From positions 1-11,268 of the forward strand of contig JAWVFG010000179.1 of assembly GCA_033856335.1 (NCBI GenBank): DNA of 11,268 bases, read 5' to 3'. Origin of the DNA: DASUPK01 sp033856335 (GTDB lineage Bacteria > Actinomycetota > Thermoleophilia > Solirubrobacterales > 70-9). The translations under genes and the position numbers were made by a program. Below the pieces are notes generated by a model, which worked only from the letters and a program-made list of their open reading frames with translations, had not been told where the DNA came from and did no database searches. Positions 1-5,850 of the stretch are shown piece after piece. Position 1 is the first letter of the stretch; the number at the start of each line of letters is the position of its first letter.

Positions 1-278
1 CGCAGCGCCAGCTCCAGCACCTTCTTGGCGCGCGGCGTGAACGGGATCTGGCCGGCGGTGACCTCCTCGCCGGAGCCGACGATCCGGACGACCTGCGAGC
101 GCACGCGCTCGACGGTGATGTCGAGTGACTCGAGCACCCGCGCAGCCAGGCCCTCCTCCTCGCGGAGCAGGCCGAGCAGGATGTGCTCGGTGCCGATGTA
201 GTTGTGCTTGAGAGTCCGCGCCTCCTCCTGGGCGAGGACGACTACCTGGCGGGCTCTCTCTGTGAATCGCTCGAACAT
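1..278 (-). CDS. clpC: ClpC, N-terminal part (AAA+ unfoldase of the Clp protease), runs off the left edge
   Basis: ClpC is the Hsp100 ATPase that unfolds proteins and feeds them into the ClpP chamber in the cytoplasm. Only the first 92 codons are present. The visible protein starts MFERFTERARQVVVLAQ and continues with TLKHNYIGTEHILLGLLREE, the first Clp-N repeat. A second repeat follows, with VERVRSQVVRIVGSGEE and then GQIPFTPRAKKVLELAL. These are near-consensus for ClpC of actinobacteria and firmicutes. The nucleotide-binding domains lie outside the window. The ATG at 278 is fixed by the conserved MFERFTERA start, although only a weak purine run (AGAGAG, about 11 bases upstream) could serve as a ribosome site. 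The gene lies downstream of lysS in the same orientation, as clpC1 does in mycobacteria, but a plus-strand gene separates them here. It probably has its own promoter at 468-473. Confidence 0.96.
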   Translation of the reverse strand, partial: MFERFTERARQVVVLAQEEARTLKHNYIGTEHILLGLLREEEGLAARVLESLDITVERVRSQVVRIVGSGEEVTAGQIPFTPRAKKVLELAL

Positions 279-371
279 TCAGTCAGTCGCTCTCTGGTCT
301 ATCAATCGATCCGGTTGTGTCCAGTTGCGGTCGTCTGGTTGGCTGTCCGTTAAGTCAAGTCGGGAGGTTCA

Positions 372-424
372 GGGGAACGCGTACTCCCCGGGGGCCCAAT
401 CCGTATCGGCTCCTGGCGGCCGAT
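372..424 (-). other. Two inverted repeats in the clpC leader
   Basis: Positions 372-376 pair with 385-389 (GGGGA / TCCCC, 8-base gap). Positions 405-410 pair with 419-424 (ATCGGC / GCCGAT, 8-base gap). Both lie between the putative clpC promoter and the clpC start, so they would be in the transcript leader. The stems are short (5 and 6 bp) and in GC-rich DNA could arise by chance. They may still affect leader folding or bind a regulator. Confidence 0.3.
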
Positions 425-456
425 TCCTTGATTTGACCTCCGGTTCTGTCGGGGAC

Positions 457-475
457 GGCGAAGCCAAAGTATAGC
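457..475 (-). promoter_or_regulatory. Putative clpC promoter (-10 TATACT) and start of a long leader
   Basis: On the minus strand the hexamer TATACT occupies 473-468, inside GCTATACTTT. A start of transcription near 461 would give a leader of about 180 bases before the clpC ATG. No convincing -35 box is visible at 16-19 bases upstream. The same core, GCTATACTTT followed by GCTTCGCC, occurs before greA. This is a pattern-based call only. Confidence 0.45.
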
Positions 476-528
476 CACGGGGGTTCCTCGGCCAGGCAGC
501 TTCCAGGCGTGGCAACCGAACTCCCTGC

Positions 529-534
529 AAGGTG
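529..534 (+). promoter_or_regulatory. Ribosome binding site deciding the start at 540
   Basis: AAGGTG lies 5 bases before ATG 540. It is the best Shine-Dalgarno match in this stretch and favours the longer protein over the GTG at 642. Confidence 0.55.
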
Positions 535-539
535 CGGAA

Positions 540-923
540 ATGATCAGTTCCCTCCAGAACACCTGGATCGGTAGCTTGCGGCTCGTGGGAGCGCTCGACC
601 AGCCGCGAGGGGCAACCGGCGGCGATGGGTTCGTCCATCGTGTGCGCTCGAATCCATGGGCGTTGGTGGCGATAGCCACAGCGGCGATCCTTCTGCTCGC
701 CTGGATCGGCTGGGCGATCTACGTGACCAGCGACAGGGGCGCTAGGGAAGGCCTCGGAGTGGTGATCGCCTGGCCGGCCATGATCGCCGCGCTGGCGCTG
801 ATCTCGCTGCCCTTCATCGGCGGCTACCTCCTGATCCGGCGGCTGTCCGGGTCCGAGGACGGGCCCACGGCAGAGACGGAGTCATCCGATGCCGATCCCG
901 AGGCGAAGGCCCCCGCCGGCTAG
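540..923 (+). CDS. Small membrane protein with two predicted helices, unknown function
   Basis: I do not recognise this 127-residue protein. It has a polar N-terminal part (residues 1-38). Two long hydrophobic stretches follow, at about 40-62 (WALVAIATAAILLLAWIGW region) and 73-98 (ending in GGYLLIRRL). The C-terminal tail (103-127) is acidic and rich in Ser, Asp and Glu. The arginines after helix 2 suggest that the tail is cytoplasmic, so both ends would be inside. The ATG at 540 has a good ribosome site (AAGGTG at 529-534, 5 bases away). A GTG at 642 would give a compact 93-residue protein starting just before helix 1, but it lacks a clear ribosome site. The gene is divergent from clpC and convergent with lysS, and its stop codon overlaps the lysS stop. 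The hydrophobic pattern supports a real gene; the function is unknown. Confidence 0.68.
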   Translation: MISSLQNTWIGSLRLVGALDQPRGATGGDGFVHRVRSNPWALVAIATAAILLLAWIGWAIYVTSDRGAREGLGVVIAWPAMIAALALISLPFIGGYLLIRRLSGSEDGPTAETESSDADPEAKAPAG

Positions 924-2386
924 TCCCGCATCGCGGGGAAGAGCACGACCTCTCGCAAGCTCTTGGCCCCGGTCAGGATCATCACCAGCCTGTCGATTCC
1001 GAGCCCGGCTCCCCCGGTCGGCGGCATGCCCTGCTCCAGCGCCTCCACGAAGACCTCGTCGTATGGCTGGGTCTCCTCGTCGCCCCTGGCCGTCTCCTCG
1101 GCCTGGGCCTCGAAGCGGCGGCGCTGCTCGTCCGGATCGTTCAGCTCCGTGAAGGAGTTGGAGATCTCGATGCCGCCGACGAACGCCTCCCAGCGCTCCA
1201 CCAGACCCTCCTCGCTGCGATGCCGCTTGGCAAAGGGCGAGAGCTCGACCGGGTAATCGACGATGAAGGTCGGCTGGATCAGGGTCGGCTCAACCTGCTT
1301 CGAGAGCAGCCCGTCGACGAGCTTTCCCCATCCCTCGCCGGGATCCGGCTCCGTCCCCATCGCCTCGGCGAGCTGCTCGCGCGAGGGGTGCTCGAGCACG
1401 TCGATCCCGGTCTGCTCCTTGATCGCCTCACGCAGGGTCAGACGGCGCCAGGGCGGAGCGAGGTCGATCGTCTCCCCTTCGCGTTCCACCTTGGTCGTGC
1501 CGAGGACCTCCTGTGCGACCGCCGAGACCAACCCCTCGAGCTCGGTGGCCGTGTCGTTGTAGTCGGCGTATGCCTCGTACCACTCGAGCATCGTGAACTC
1601 GGGGTTGTGCTTGTGGGAGATCCCCTCGTTGCGGAAGTCCTTGCCCAGCTCGTAGACCCTCTCGATGCCGCCCACCACCAGGCGCTTCAGGTAGAGCTCC
1701 GTTGCGATCCGCAGGTAGAGGTCGCGATCGAGCGCGTTGTGGTGCGTGATGAAGGGCCGGGCGAGCGCCCCTCCATATAGGGGCTGGAGCACCGGCGTCT
1801 CTACCTCGACGAAGTCACGGGAGTCGAACCAGCGGCGTACCGCGGCGATCGTCCGGGCCCGCTTCAGGAAGAGCTCGCGGGTCTCCTCGTTCGCCATCAG
1901 ATCGAGCTCGCGCCGCCGGTACCGGGTCTCGACGTCCTCGAGCCCGTGGAACTTCTCCGGTGGCGGCCGCAGGCTCTTGGAGAGGAGCTCCCAGGCATCG
2001 GCTCTGATCGACAGCTCGCCGCGCTTCGATGCGAAGACGATTCCCTCTATGCCGACGATGTCGCCGATGTCCAGTGAGAGAAGTCCCTCGTAGGCCTCGC
2101 CCAGCTCGTCGACCCTCGCCTGGACCTGGATCTCGCCGGTGCCGTCCTTCAGGTCGAGGAAGGAGGCTTTGCCGTGACCTCGCCGCGCCGTGAGCCGGCC
2201 GGCGACGCGATAGCGATCGCCGGTCTCCTCACCCGCCTCGAGCCCCTCGTGGGATTCGCGGACCGCGGCGATCTCGGTGCGATCCGGGAAGCCGTGTGGG
2301 AACGGCTCGATGCCCGCCGCGCGCAGGCGCTCCAGCTTCGCCCGCCGATCGGCGACCAGCTCTGACGACTGTGGATCCTCAGACAT
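920..2386 (-). CDS. lysS: Lysyl-tRNA synthetase, class II
   Basis: LysRS charges tRNA-Lys with lysine using ATP, as a cytoplasmic homodimer. The protein has 488 residues, close to the usual ~500. Residues 58-135 form the OB-fold anticodon-binding domain (YRVAGRLTARRGHGKASFLDL). Class II motif 1 is at 192-211 (FVEVETPVLQPLYGGALARP). Motif 2 is at 245-270 and includes KDFRNEGISHKHNPEFTM, with the ATP-binding Arg. Motif 3 is at 458-472 (GGAGLGIDRLVMIL). The lysine-pocket segment ISNSFTELNDP is at 408-418. The ATG at 2386 is preceded closely by GAGGT. It lies 116 bases downstream of greA in the same direction and probably shares its promoter, although hairpins lie in the gap. The C-terminus ends AMRD with a TAG inside the CTAG shared with the convergent membrane-protein gene. 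Confidence 0.98.
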   Translation of the reverse strand: MSEDPQSSELVADRRAKLERLRAAGIEPFPHGFPDRTEIAAVRESHEGLEAGEETGDRYRVAGRLTARRGHGKASFLDLKDGTGEIQVQARVDELGEAYEGLLSLDIGDIVGIEGIVFASKRGELSIRADAWELLSKSLRPPPEKFHGLEDVETRYRRRELDLMANEETRELFLKRARTIAAVRRWFDSRDFVEVETPVLQPLYGGALARPFITHHNALDRDLYLRIATELYLKRLVVGGIERVYELGKDFRNEGISHKHNPEFTMLEWYEAYADYNDTATELEGLVSAVAQEVLGTTKVEREGETIDLAPPWRRLTLREAIKEQTGIDVLEHPSREQLAEAMGTEPDPGEGWGKLVDGLLSKQVEPTLIQPTFIVDYPVELSPFAKRHRSEEGLVERWEAFVGGIEISNSFTELNDPDEQRRRFEAQAEETARGDEETQPYDEVFVEALEQGMPPTGGAGLGIDRLVMILTGAKSLREVVLFPAMRD

Positions 2387-2434
2387 CGACCTCAGCCTAT
2401 TCGCGGCACCGCTTCGCCATCAGTCGGGGCTGCA

Positions 2435-2491
2435 GGCGGCCGCCCCACACAAGTCGCTACGGGCTTCGCCCTCCGCTCCAAGGTGGAGCGG
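2435..2491 (-). terminator. Hairpin cluster between greA and lysS, possible terminator or REP-like element
   Basis: Positions 2473-2480 and 2484-2491 form a perfect 8-bp stem (CCGCTCCA / TGGAGCGG) with a 3-base loop. It begins about 11 bases after the greA stop in the direction of transcription. Next to it is a small stem, GGGC-GAA-GCCC on the minus strand. Further on is a 10-bp palindrome, GGCGGCCGCC, at 2435-2444. There is no T-run after the main stem, so a classical rho-independent terminator is not shown. It could be a partial terminator, an RNA processing or stabilising site, or a copy of a dispersed repeat. Confidence 0.4.
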
Positions 2492-2502
2492 CCTGGCAAC
2501 CC

Positions 2503-2982
2503 CTACGCAGCTTCGATCTTCGTGACCTTGAACTTCTTCTTGGGGCCGCGCGGCGTCTCCACGGTCACGACCTCGTTCTTCTTGCTCCCCACCAGCGCCT
2601 TGCCGATCGGCGACTCGTTGGACAGCTTGTGCTCGATCGGGTCGGCCTCGGCCGAGCCGACGATCTGGAACTTCTGCGACTTGCCCGACTTCTGGTCCTT
2701 GACGTGGACGACTACGCCGACGCCGACCGTCTCGGTGTCGACCGCTTTCTTGTCGATGACGGCGGCCCTGCGCAGCCTGTCCTGGAGCGAGGCGATCCGC
2801 TGCTCCAGCATCGCCTGCTCGTTCTTGGCGTCGTCGTACTCGGAGTTCTCAGCGATATCCCCGAACTCCCGCGCCTGCTTGATGCGGTCCGCGACCTCGC
2901 GGCGCTTGGCGTTCTCCAGGTACTCAAGCTCCTCCTTGAGCTTCTCGAGCCCCTCTGGGGTGATCAGTGTCTCGCGCGCCAA
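2503..2982 (-). CDS. greA: Transcription elongation factor GreA
   Basis: GreA enters the RNA polymerase secondary channel and stimulates cleavage of backtracked RNA. With the chosen TTG start the protein has 159 residues, matching the family (about 158-164). Residues 1-75 form the coiled-coil finger, with ITPEGLEKLKEELEYLE near the start. The tip, GDIAENSEYDDAKNEQA at 41-57, contains the two acidic residues D42 and E45 that hold Mg at the polymerase active site. Residues 80-159 form the FKBP-like domain (SNESPIGKALVGSKKNEVV). The TTG at 2982 has AGGAG-like sequences upstream (GAGGAG 2 bases away, AAGGAG 10 bases away). An in-frame GTG at 3024, with AGGGG just before it, would add a basic 14-residue N-terminus that is atypical for the family. 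The gene is first in a probable greA-lysS unit. Confidence 0.96.
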   Translation of the reverse strand: MARETLITPEGLEKLKEELEYLENAKRREVADRIKQAREFGDIAENSEYDDAKNEQAMLEQRIASLQDRLRRAAVIDKKAVDTETVGVGVVVHVKDQKSGKSQKFQIVGSAEADPIEHKLSNESPIGKALVGSKKNEVVTVETPRGPKKKFKVTKIEAA

Positions 2983-2983
2983 C

Positions 2984-2998
2984 TCTCCTCGACTCCTT
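2984..2998 (-). promoter_or_regulatory. Purine-rich ribosome binding region for greA
   Basis: On the minus strand this reads AAGGAGTCGAGGAG just before TTG 2982. Two overlapping choices exist: AAGGAG at 10 bases and GAGGAG at 2 bases from the codon. Neither spacing is ideal, but no such site serves the family-length start elsewhere. Confidence 0.45.
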
Positions 2999-3043
2999 CT
3001 TTTGCGTGGATTTGCCCGGCGCACAAACCCCTGCTATACGCCG

Positions 3044-3084
3044 AAAAATGAGCCCGCACCGACGGGGTTCGAAACCACGACGGT
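3044..3084 (-). promoter_or_regulatory. Structured greA leader, attenuator-like
   Basis: Positions 3058-3084 form an imperfect hairpin (10 of 12 pairs, 3-base loop) just downstream of the putative promoter. On the minus strand, TTTTT at 3048-3044 follows 9 bases later. An alternative 4-bp stem (3063-3066 with 3053-3056) uses part of the first hairpin and sits 4 bases before the T-run. This is compatible with premature termination, but the second stem is weak. Confidence 0.35.
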
Positions 3085-3100
3085 CCGGGCGAAGCGCGAA

Positions 3101-3129
3101 AGTATAGCGCCGCCCCTGAAGGTGGTCGA
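3101..3129 (-). promoter_or_regulatory. Putative greA-lysS promoter
   Basis: On the minus strand a -35 box TCGACC (3129-3124) and a -10 box TATACT (3106-3101) are separated by exactly 17 bases. TATACT differs from the consensus at one position, and TCGACC matches TTGACA at four. It lies in the gap after the hydrolase gene and before greA, so it would start a greA-lysS transcript near 3094, with a leader of about 110 bases to the TTG. This is the best-formed promoter in the window, but it is predicted by eye only. Confidence 0.6.
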
Positions 3130-3138
3130 GGGTCTCGG

Positions 3139-4011
3139 TCAGGCCCCCACGGCTGCTTGCAGGGCCTCCGCGACGCGCTCGGGATCCTCGATCTGCGGGT
3201 AGTGGCCCAGATCCTCGAAGCGGCTGAGGGTCGCATGCGGACGCAACTCCAGCACCGCGTCGAGAACGTTCTCGGTGGCGACGGGATCGAGCATCCCCCA
3301 GGCGAGGGAAAGTGGTCGGTCCCAGTCCCGGAGCGCGCCGTGCCAGCGCTCCGCGTAGCGGAAGCGCTCCTTCATGTAGCGGATCGTCTTGTGGTTGATG
3401 GTCCGGCCGCCTCCCGCGCAGATCAGTGCCCACTGATCGCCTGCCTCCTCCTCGGTCAGCGGGTGGGCGAGGGAGAAGATCGATCCGAACTGCTGGCGGA
3501 AGAAGCGCTCGCTGGAAAAGCGCGACATGAGCGGGCCGAGCGGGCTCCGCAGGATCCGCTGCCCGAGCGTGGGGCTCGCGGCCCCCTGCACCATCGAGCC
3601 GTTGAGCAGGAGGGCGCCGGTGAGGTTCATCTCCAGGGCGCCCTCGATGTCGCGCGCCATCAGCTCGGTTGCGACCGAGGTCCCCATGTCATGGGCGACG
3701 AGAAAGACTGGATCGCCATCCCCGTTCCGGCGAATCAGCTCCTCGACCAGGTCCGCCTGCCAGTGGAGCGTGTACTCGTGGTCGCGCGGCTTCTCCGAGA
3801 GCCCGAACCCCAGGAAGTCCGGAGCGAGGACCGCGTGCTCGGTCTCGCGGTCGAGCAGCAGCCGCCAGTCGTAGGAGCTGGAGGGAAAGCCGTGGAGTAG
3901 GAGCAGGAGCGGCCCGTGGCCGTCGCGCCCGAAGACGTGGACACGGCGACCGCGGAACTCCTCGTCCCTCCCGCGATCACGCCAAGCGCCAACTCGGGCG
4001 TTCAGCTGCAT
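3139..4011 (-). CDS. MEST-like alpha/beta hydrolase (Asp nucleophile)
   Basis: This 290-residue protein is an alpha/beta hydrolase with the pattern of the MEST/PEG1 group, related to epoxide hydrolases and haloalkane dehalogenases. HGFPSSSYDW at 40-49 gives the oxyanion loop. LAPDFLGFGLSEKPRDHEY at 62-80 follows. The nucleophile elbow is VAHDMGT, with D108. The probable acid is D242 (GMLDPVA) and the base H270 in LGHYPQIEDP, the latter a hallmark of MEST proteins. A helical cap covers about 140-225. The Trp that follows the nucleophile in haloalkane dehalogenases is Met here, and the oxyanion-loop Asn is Phe, so a dehalogenase role is unlikely. The substrate is unknown. The ATG at 4011 begins 7 bases after the dusB stop, with GAGG over that stop as ribosome site, so the gene is probably translated together with dusB. 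I see no signal peptide. Confidence 0.88.
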   Translation of the reverse strand: MQLNARVGAWRDRGRDEEFRGRRVHVFGRDGHGPLLLLLHGFPSSSYDWRLLLDRETEHAVLAPDFLGFGLSEKPRDHEYTLHWQADLVEELIRRNGDGDPVFLVAHDMGTSVATELMARDIEGALEMNLTGALLLNGSMVQGAASPTLGQRILRSPLGPLMSRFSSERFFRQQFGSIFSLAHPLTEEEAGDQWALICAGGGRTINHKTIRYMKERFRYAERWHGALRDWDRPLSLAWGMLDPVATENVLDAVLELRPHATLSRFEDLGHYPQIEDPERVAEALQAAVGA

Positions 4012-4018
4012 CGCCGCC

Positions 4019-5011
4019 TCACGCGACCGCGGCCGCGGGAGGGGAGAGCTCGAGTGCCATCGATCGCGCCTGGTCGAGGTCGTCGCTCTCTTGAAATGCG
4101 GCGGTCGTCGCCCTGTCGGCATCGAATCGCTCGAGATACCAGGGGTAGAACTTGCGGAGGTATCGAGCCGCGCGCACCGGCCCCAGGTGCTCCTCGGCCC
4201 GGTCCATCACCCAGAGCATCTCGGCGATCACCTCGTCGCGTTCCGGCGGAGCGATGCGGTCGCCCGTCAGCTCTTCGAAGATCCAGGGATTGCCGAGCGA
4301 GCCGCGGGCCACCATCACGGCGTCCGCGCCCGAAGCGCTGTAGGCGTGGCGCGCCGCCTCAGCGCTGTCGAGGCCACCCGAGATTACGACTGGGATCGAG
4401 ATCCGATCGACGAGCTCGCGGGCCAGCGCGTAATCGGGCGTCCCCTTGTGCTGGATCGCCGCGGAGCGCGGGTGGAACCCAACTGCTGAGACGCCGGCCT
4501 CCTCCGCGAGACGCAGCGCCAGCTCAAAGCCCTCGCGACCGCCGCGCGCGAGTCCGGATCGGACCTTGACGGTCACCGGCAGCCCGCCGCCCTCCCGCGC
4601 CGCCGTGGCGATCCGAATCGCCAGATCCGGGTCGGCGAGCAGGGCCGCCCCCGCGCCGGTCTTGCAGACCTTCTTGACCGGGCAGCCCATGTTGATGTCG
4701 ATCAGGTCCGCCCCCGCTTCGGCGACGATCTCCGCCGCCGAGCGCATCACGTCCGGGTCCTGGCCGAAGAGCTGAATGGAGACGGGATGCTCGTCGGGAT
4801 GGAGCCGCAGAAGCTCCTGGAGCGTGCGCTCGTTCCGGTAGTGGAGCCCGAAGCTCGAGACCATCTCGGATACCGCGAGGCCGGCTCCGTGGCGCCGGGC
4901 CTGCAGCCGGACGAACCAGTTCCCGATCCCGGCCAGGGGAGCGAGCAGCACGCGGTTCGCGATCTCCACGTCGCCGATGCGAAACGAGGCTGTGAGCGGG
5001 GGCTGCATCAC
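4019..5011 (-). CDS. dusB: tRNA-dihydrouridine synthase (DusB-type)
   Basis: Dus enzymes use FMN and NADPH to reduce uridines in the tRNA D-loop or nearby positions. The protein has 330 residues, a normal length. The N-terminal TIM barrel starts FRIGDVEIANRVLLAPLAGI (residues 10-29), where the FMN phosphate side begins. SIQLFGQ is at 78-84. The catalytic cysteine C110 sits in DINMGCPVKKV. K149 in VTVKVRSG is the FMN-contacting lysine. GFHPRSAAIQHKGTPDY at 178-194 replaces the more common HGRTR form. GGL at 212-214 and ARGSLGNPWIFEEL at 235-248 close the flavin site. The C-terminal helical domain (about 260-330) binds tRNA. The start is uncertain between GTG 5011 and ATG 5008, since neither has a clear ribosome site. 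It lies 36 bases after coaX and 7 bases before the MEST-like hydrolase, as in an operon. Confidence 0.95.
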   Translation of the reverse strand: MMQPPLTASFRIGDVEIANRVLLAPLAGIGNWFVRLQARRHGAGLAVSEMVSSFGLHYRNERTLQELLRLHPDEHPVSIQLFGQDPDVMRSAAEIVAEAGADLIDINMGCPVKKVCKTGAGAALLADPDLAIRIATAAREGGGLPVTVKVRSGLARGGREGFELALRLAEEAGVSAVGFHPRSAAIQHKGTPDYALARELVDRISIPVVISGGLDSAEAARHAYSASGADAVMVARGSLGNPWIFEELTGDRIAPPERDEVIAEMLWVMDRAEEHLGPVRAARYLRKFYPWYLERFDADRATTAAFQESDDLDQARSMALELSPPAAAVA

Positions 5012-5047
5012 CCAATGAGTAGCAGCCGGAGAGGGCGCCGAGGGAAG

Positions 5048-5812
5048 CTAGATGTTCAGCTCATAGATCAGCCTGAGGCCGCTCAGCGTGAGCAGCGGGT
5101 CGACCTCGTCGATCGTCTCGCAGTGGGGGGCGATCATCCGGGCCAGGCCTCCCGTGGCGATGAAGGTCGCCTTCTCGCCCAGCGCGGCGGAGAGCCGGCG
5201 GTCGATCCCATCGACGAGGCCCGCGAAGCCGTAGGCGAAGCCCGCCTGGATCGCGGCCTGCGTGTGCTTGCCGATCGGGCCCTCGGGGGCCGAGAGGTCG
5301 ATCCGCGGGAGCTTCGCCGTGCGGGAGGTGAGCGCCTCCATCGAGATCTCGACGCCTGGCCCGATCACGCCGCCGAGATACTCGCCGGCGCCCGAGACCA
5401 CGTCGAAGTTCGTCGAGGTGCCGAAGTCCACGGCCACGCAGGCACCCTGCACCTTGGCGTGAGCGGCGACGGCGTTGACGAGCCGGTCGGCGCCCAGCTC
5501 GTGCGGGTTGTCGACCAGGATCGGCATGCCCGTCTTCAAGCTGGGGCCGACGAGCATGCACGGCTTGCCCATGTGACGCTCGCTGAGGGCCTCGTACTCG
5601 GGGCCGAGCTGGGGGACCACCGTGGAGACGATCAGCCCATCCAGCGAGCCGAAGCTCAGCCCATCGAGCGCGAGCAGGTGGGAGATGGTCGCCGCCAGCT
5701 CGTCGGCTGTGGCTCCCGGGGCGGTGCTCAGGCGCCAATCGCGCACCAGCTCCCGCCCATCGAAGGCCCCGATGTGCGTCTGCGTGTTGCCGACGTCGAC
5801 CGCAAGCAGCAT
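5048..5812 (-). CDS. coaX: Type III pantothenate kinase
   Basis: CoaX phosphorylates pantothenate, the first step of coenzyme A synthesis. Type III enzymes are cytoplasmic dimers of the ASKHA fold that need a monovalent cation. The protein has 254 residues, typical for the family. DVGNTQTHIGAF at 6-17 is the first phosphate loop. HELGADRLVNAVAA at 104-117 contains the general base D109. VDFGTSTNFDVV at 128-139 is the second ATP motif. GGVIGPGVEISMEAL is at 147-161 and TGGLA at 220-224. The ATG at 5812 begins MLLAVDVGNT, the standard start; an upstream in-frame start would add 17 non-conserved residues. A hexamer GATAAT lies 7 bases before the ATG with no ribosome site, suggesting a leaderless message. 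It heads the coaX-dusB-hydrolase unit. panC and panD, which lie between folK and coaX in mycobacteria, are absent here. Confidence 0.97.
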   Translation of the reverse strand: MLLAVDVGNTQTHIGAFDGRELVRDWRLSTAPGATADELAATISHLLALDGLSFGSLDGLIVSTVVPQLGPEYEALSERHMGKPCMLVGPSLKTGMPILVDNPHELGADRLVNAVAAHAKVQGACVAVDFGTSTNFDVVSGAGEYLGGVIGPGVEISMEALTSRTAKLPRIDLSAPEGPIGKHTQAAIQAGFAYGFAGLVDGIDRRLSAALGEKATFIATGGLARMIAPHCETIDEVDPLLTLSGLRLIYELNI

Positions 5813-5850
5813 GCGCGGGATTATCCAGGCCGCCGTAGGATGGGCTGCAC
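5813..5850. promoter_or_regulatory. 38-bp divergent promoter region coaX / GST-like gene
   Basis: For coaX (minus strand), GATAAT at 5825-5820 lies 7 bases from the ATG. For the GST-like gene (plus strand), TAGGAT at 5836-5841 lies 9 bases from the ATG and fits the actinobacterial TANNNT -10 pattern. AGGA inside the latter could instead be a ribosome site 10 bases away. The spacing suggests little or no leader on either side. No -35 boxes are evident. Confidence 0.45.

Noticed and set aside
202..474. Plus-strand 90-codon frame opposite the clpC start
   Set aside because: It overlaps the conserved ClpC N-terminus antisense, shows no domain and would cover the putative clpC promoter.
3058..3090. 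tRNA T-arm-like sequence (GGTTCGAAACC) upstream of greA
   Set aside because: The T-loop pattern fits on the plus strand, but the stem has a mismatch and no matching 5' acceptor strand, D-arm or anticodon arm is found upstream. It is better read as part of the greA leader hairpin.
3669..4569. Long open frames on the plus strand opposite the MEST-like hydrolase and dusB
   Set aside because: They are Arg/Pro/Ser/Ala-rich antisense readings of high-GC coding DNA. The minus-strand proteins have full family motifs, so the overlapping frames are shadows.
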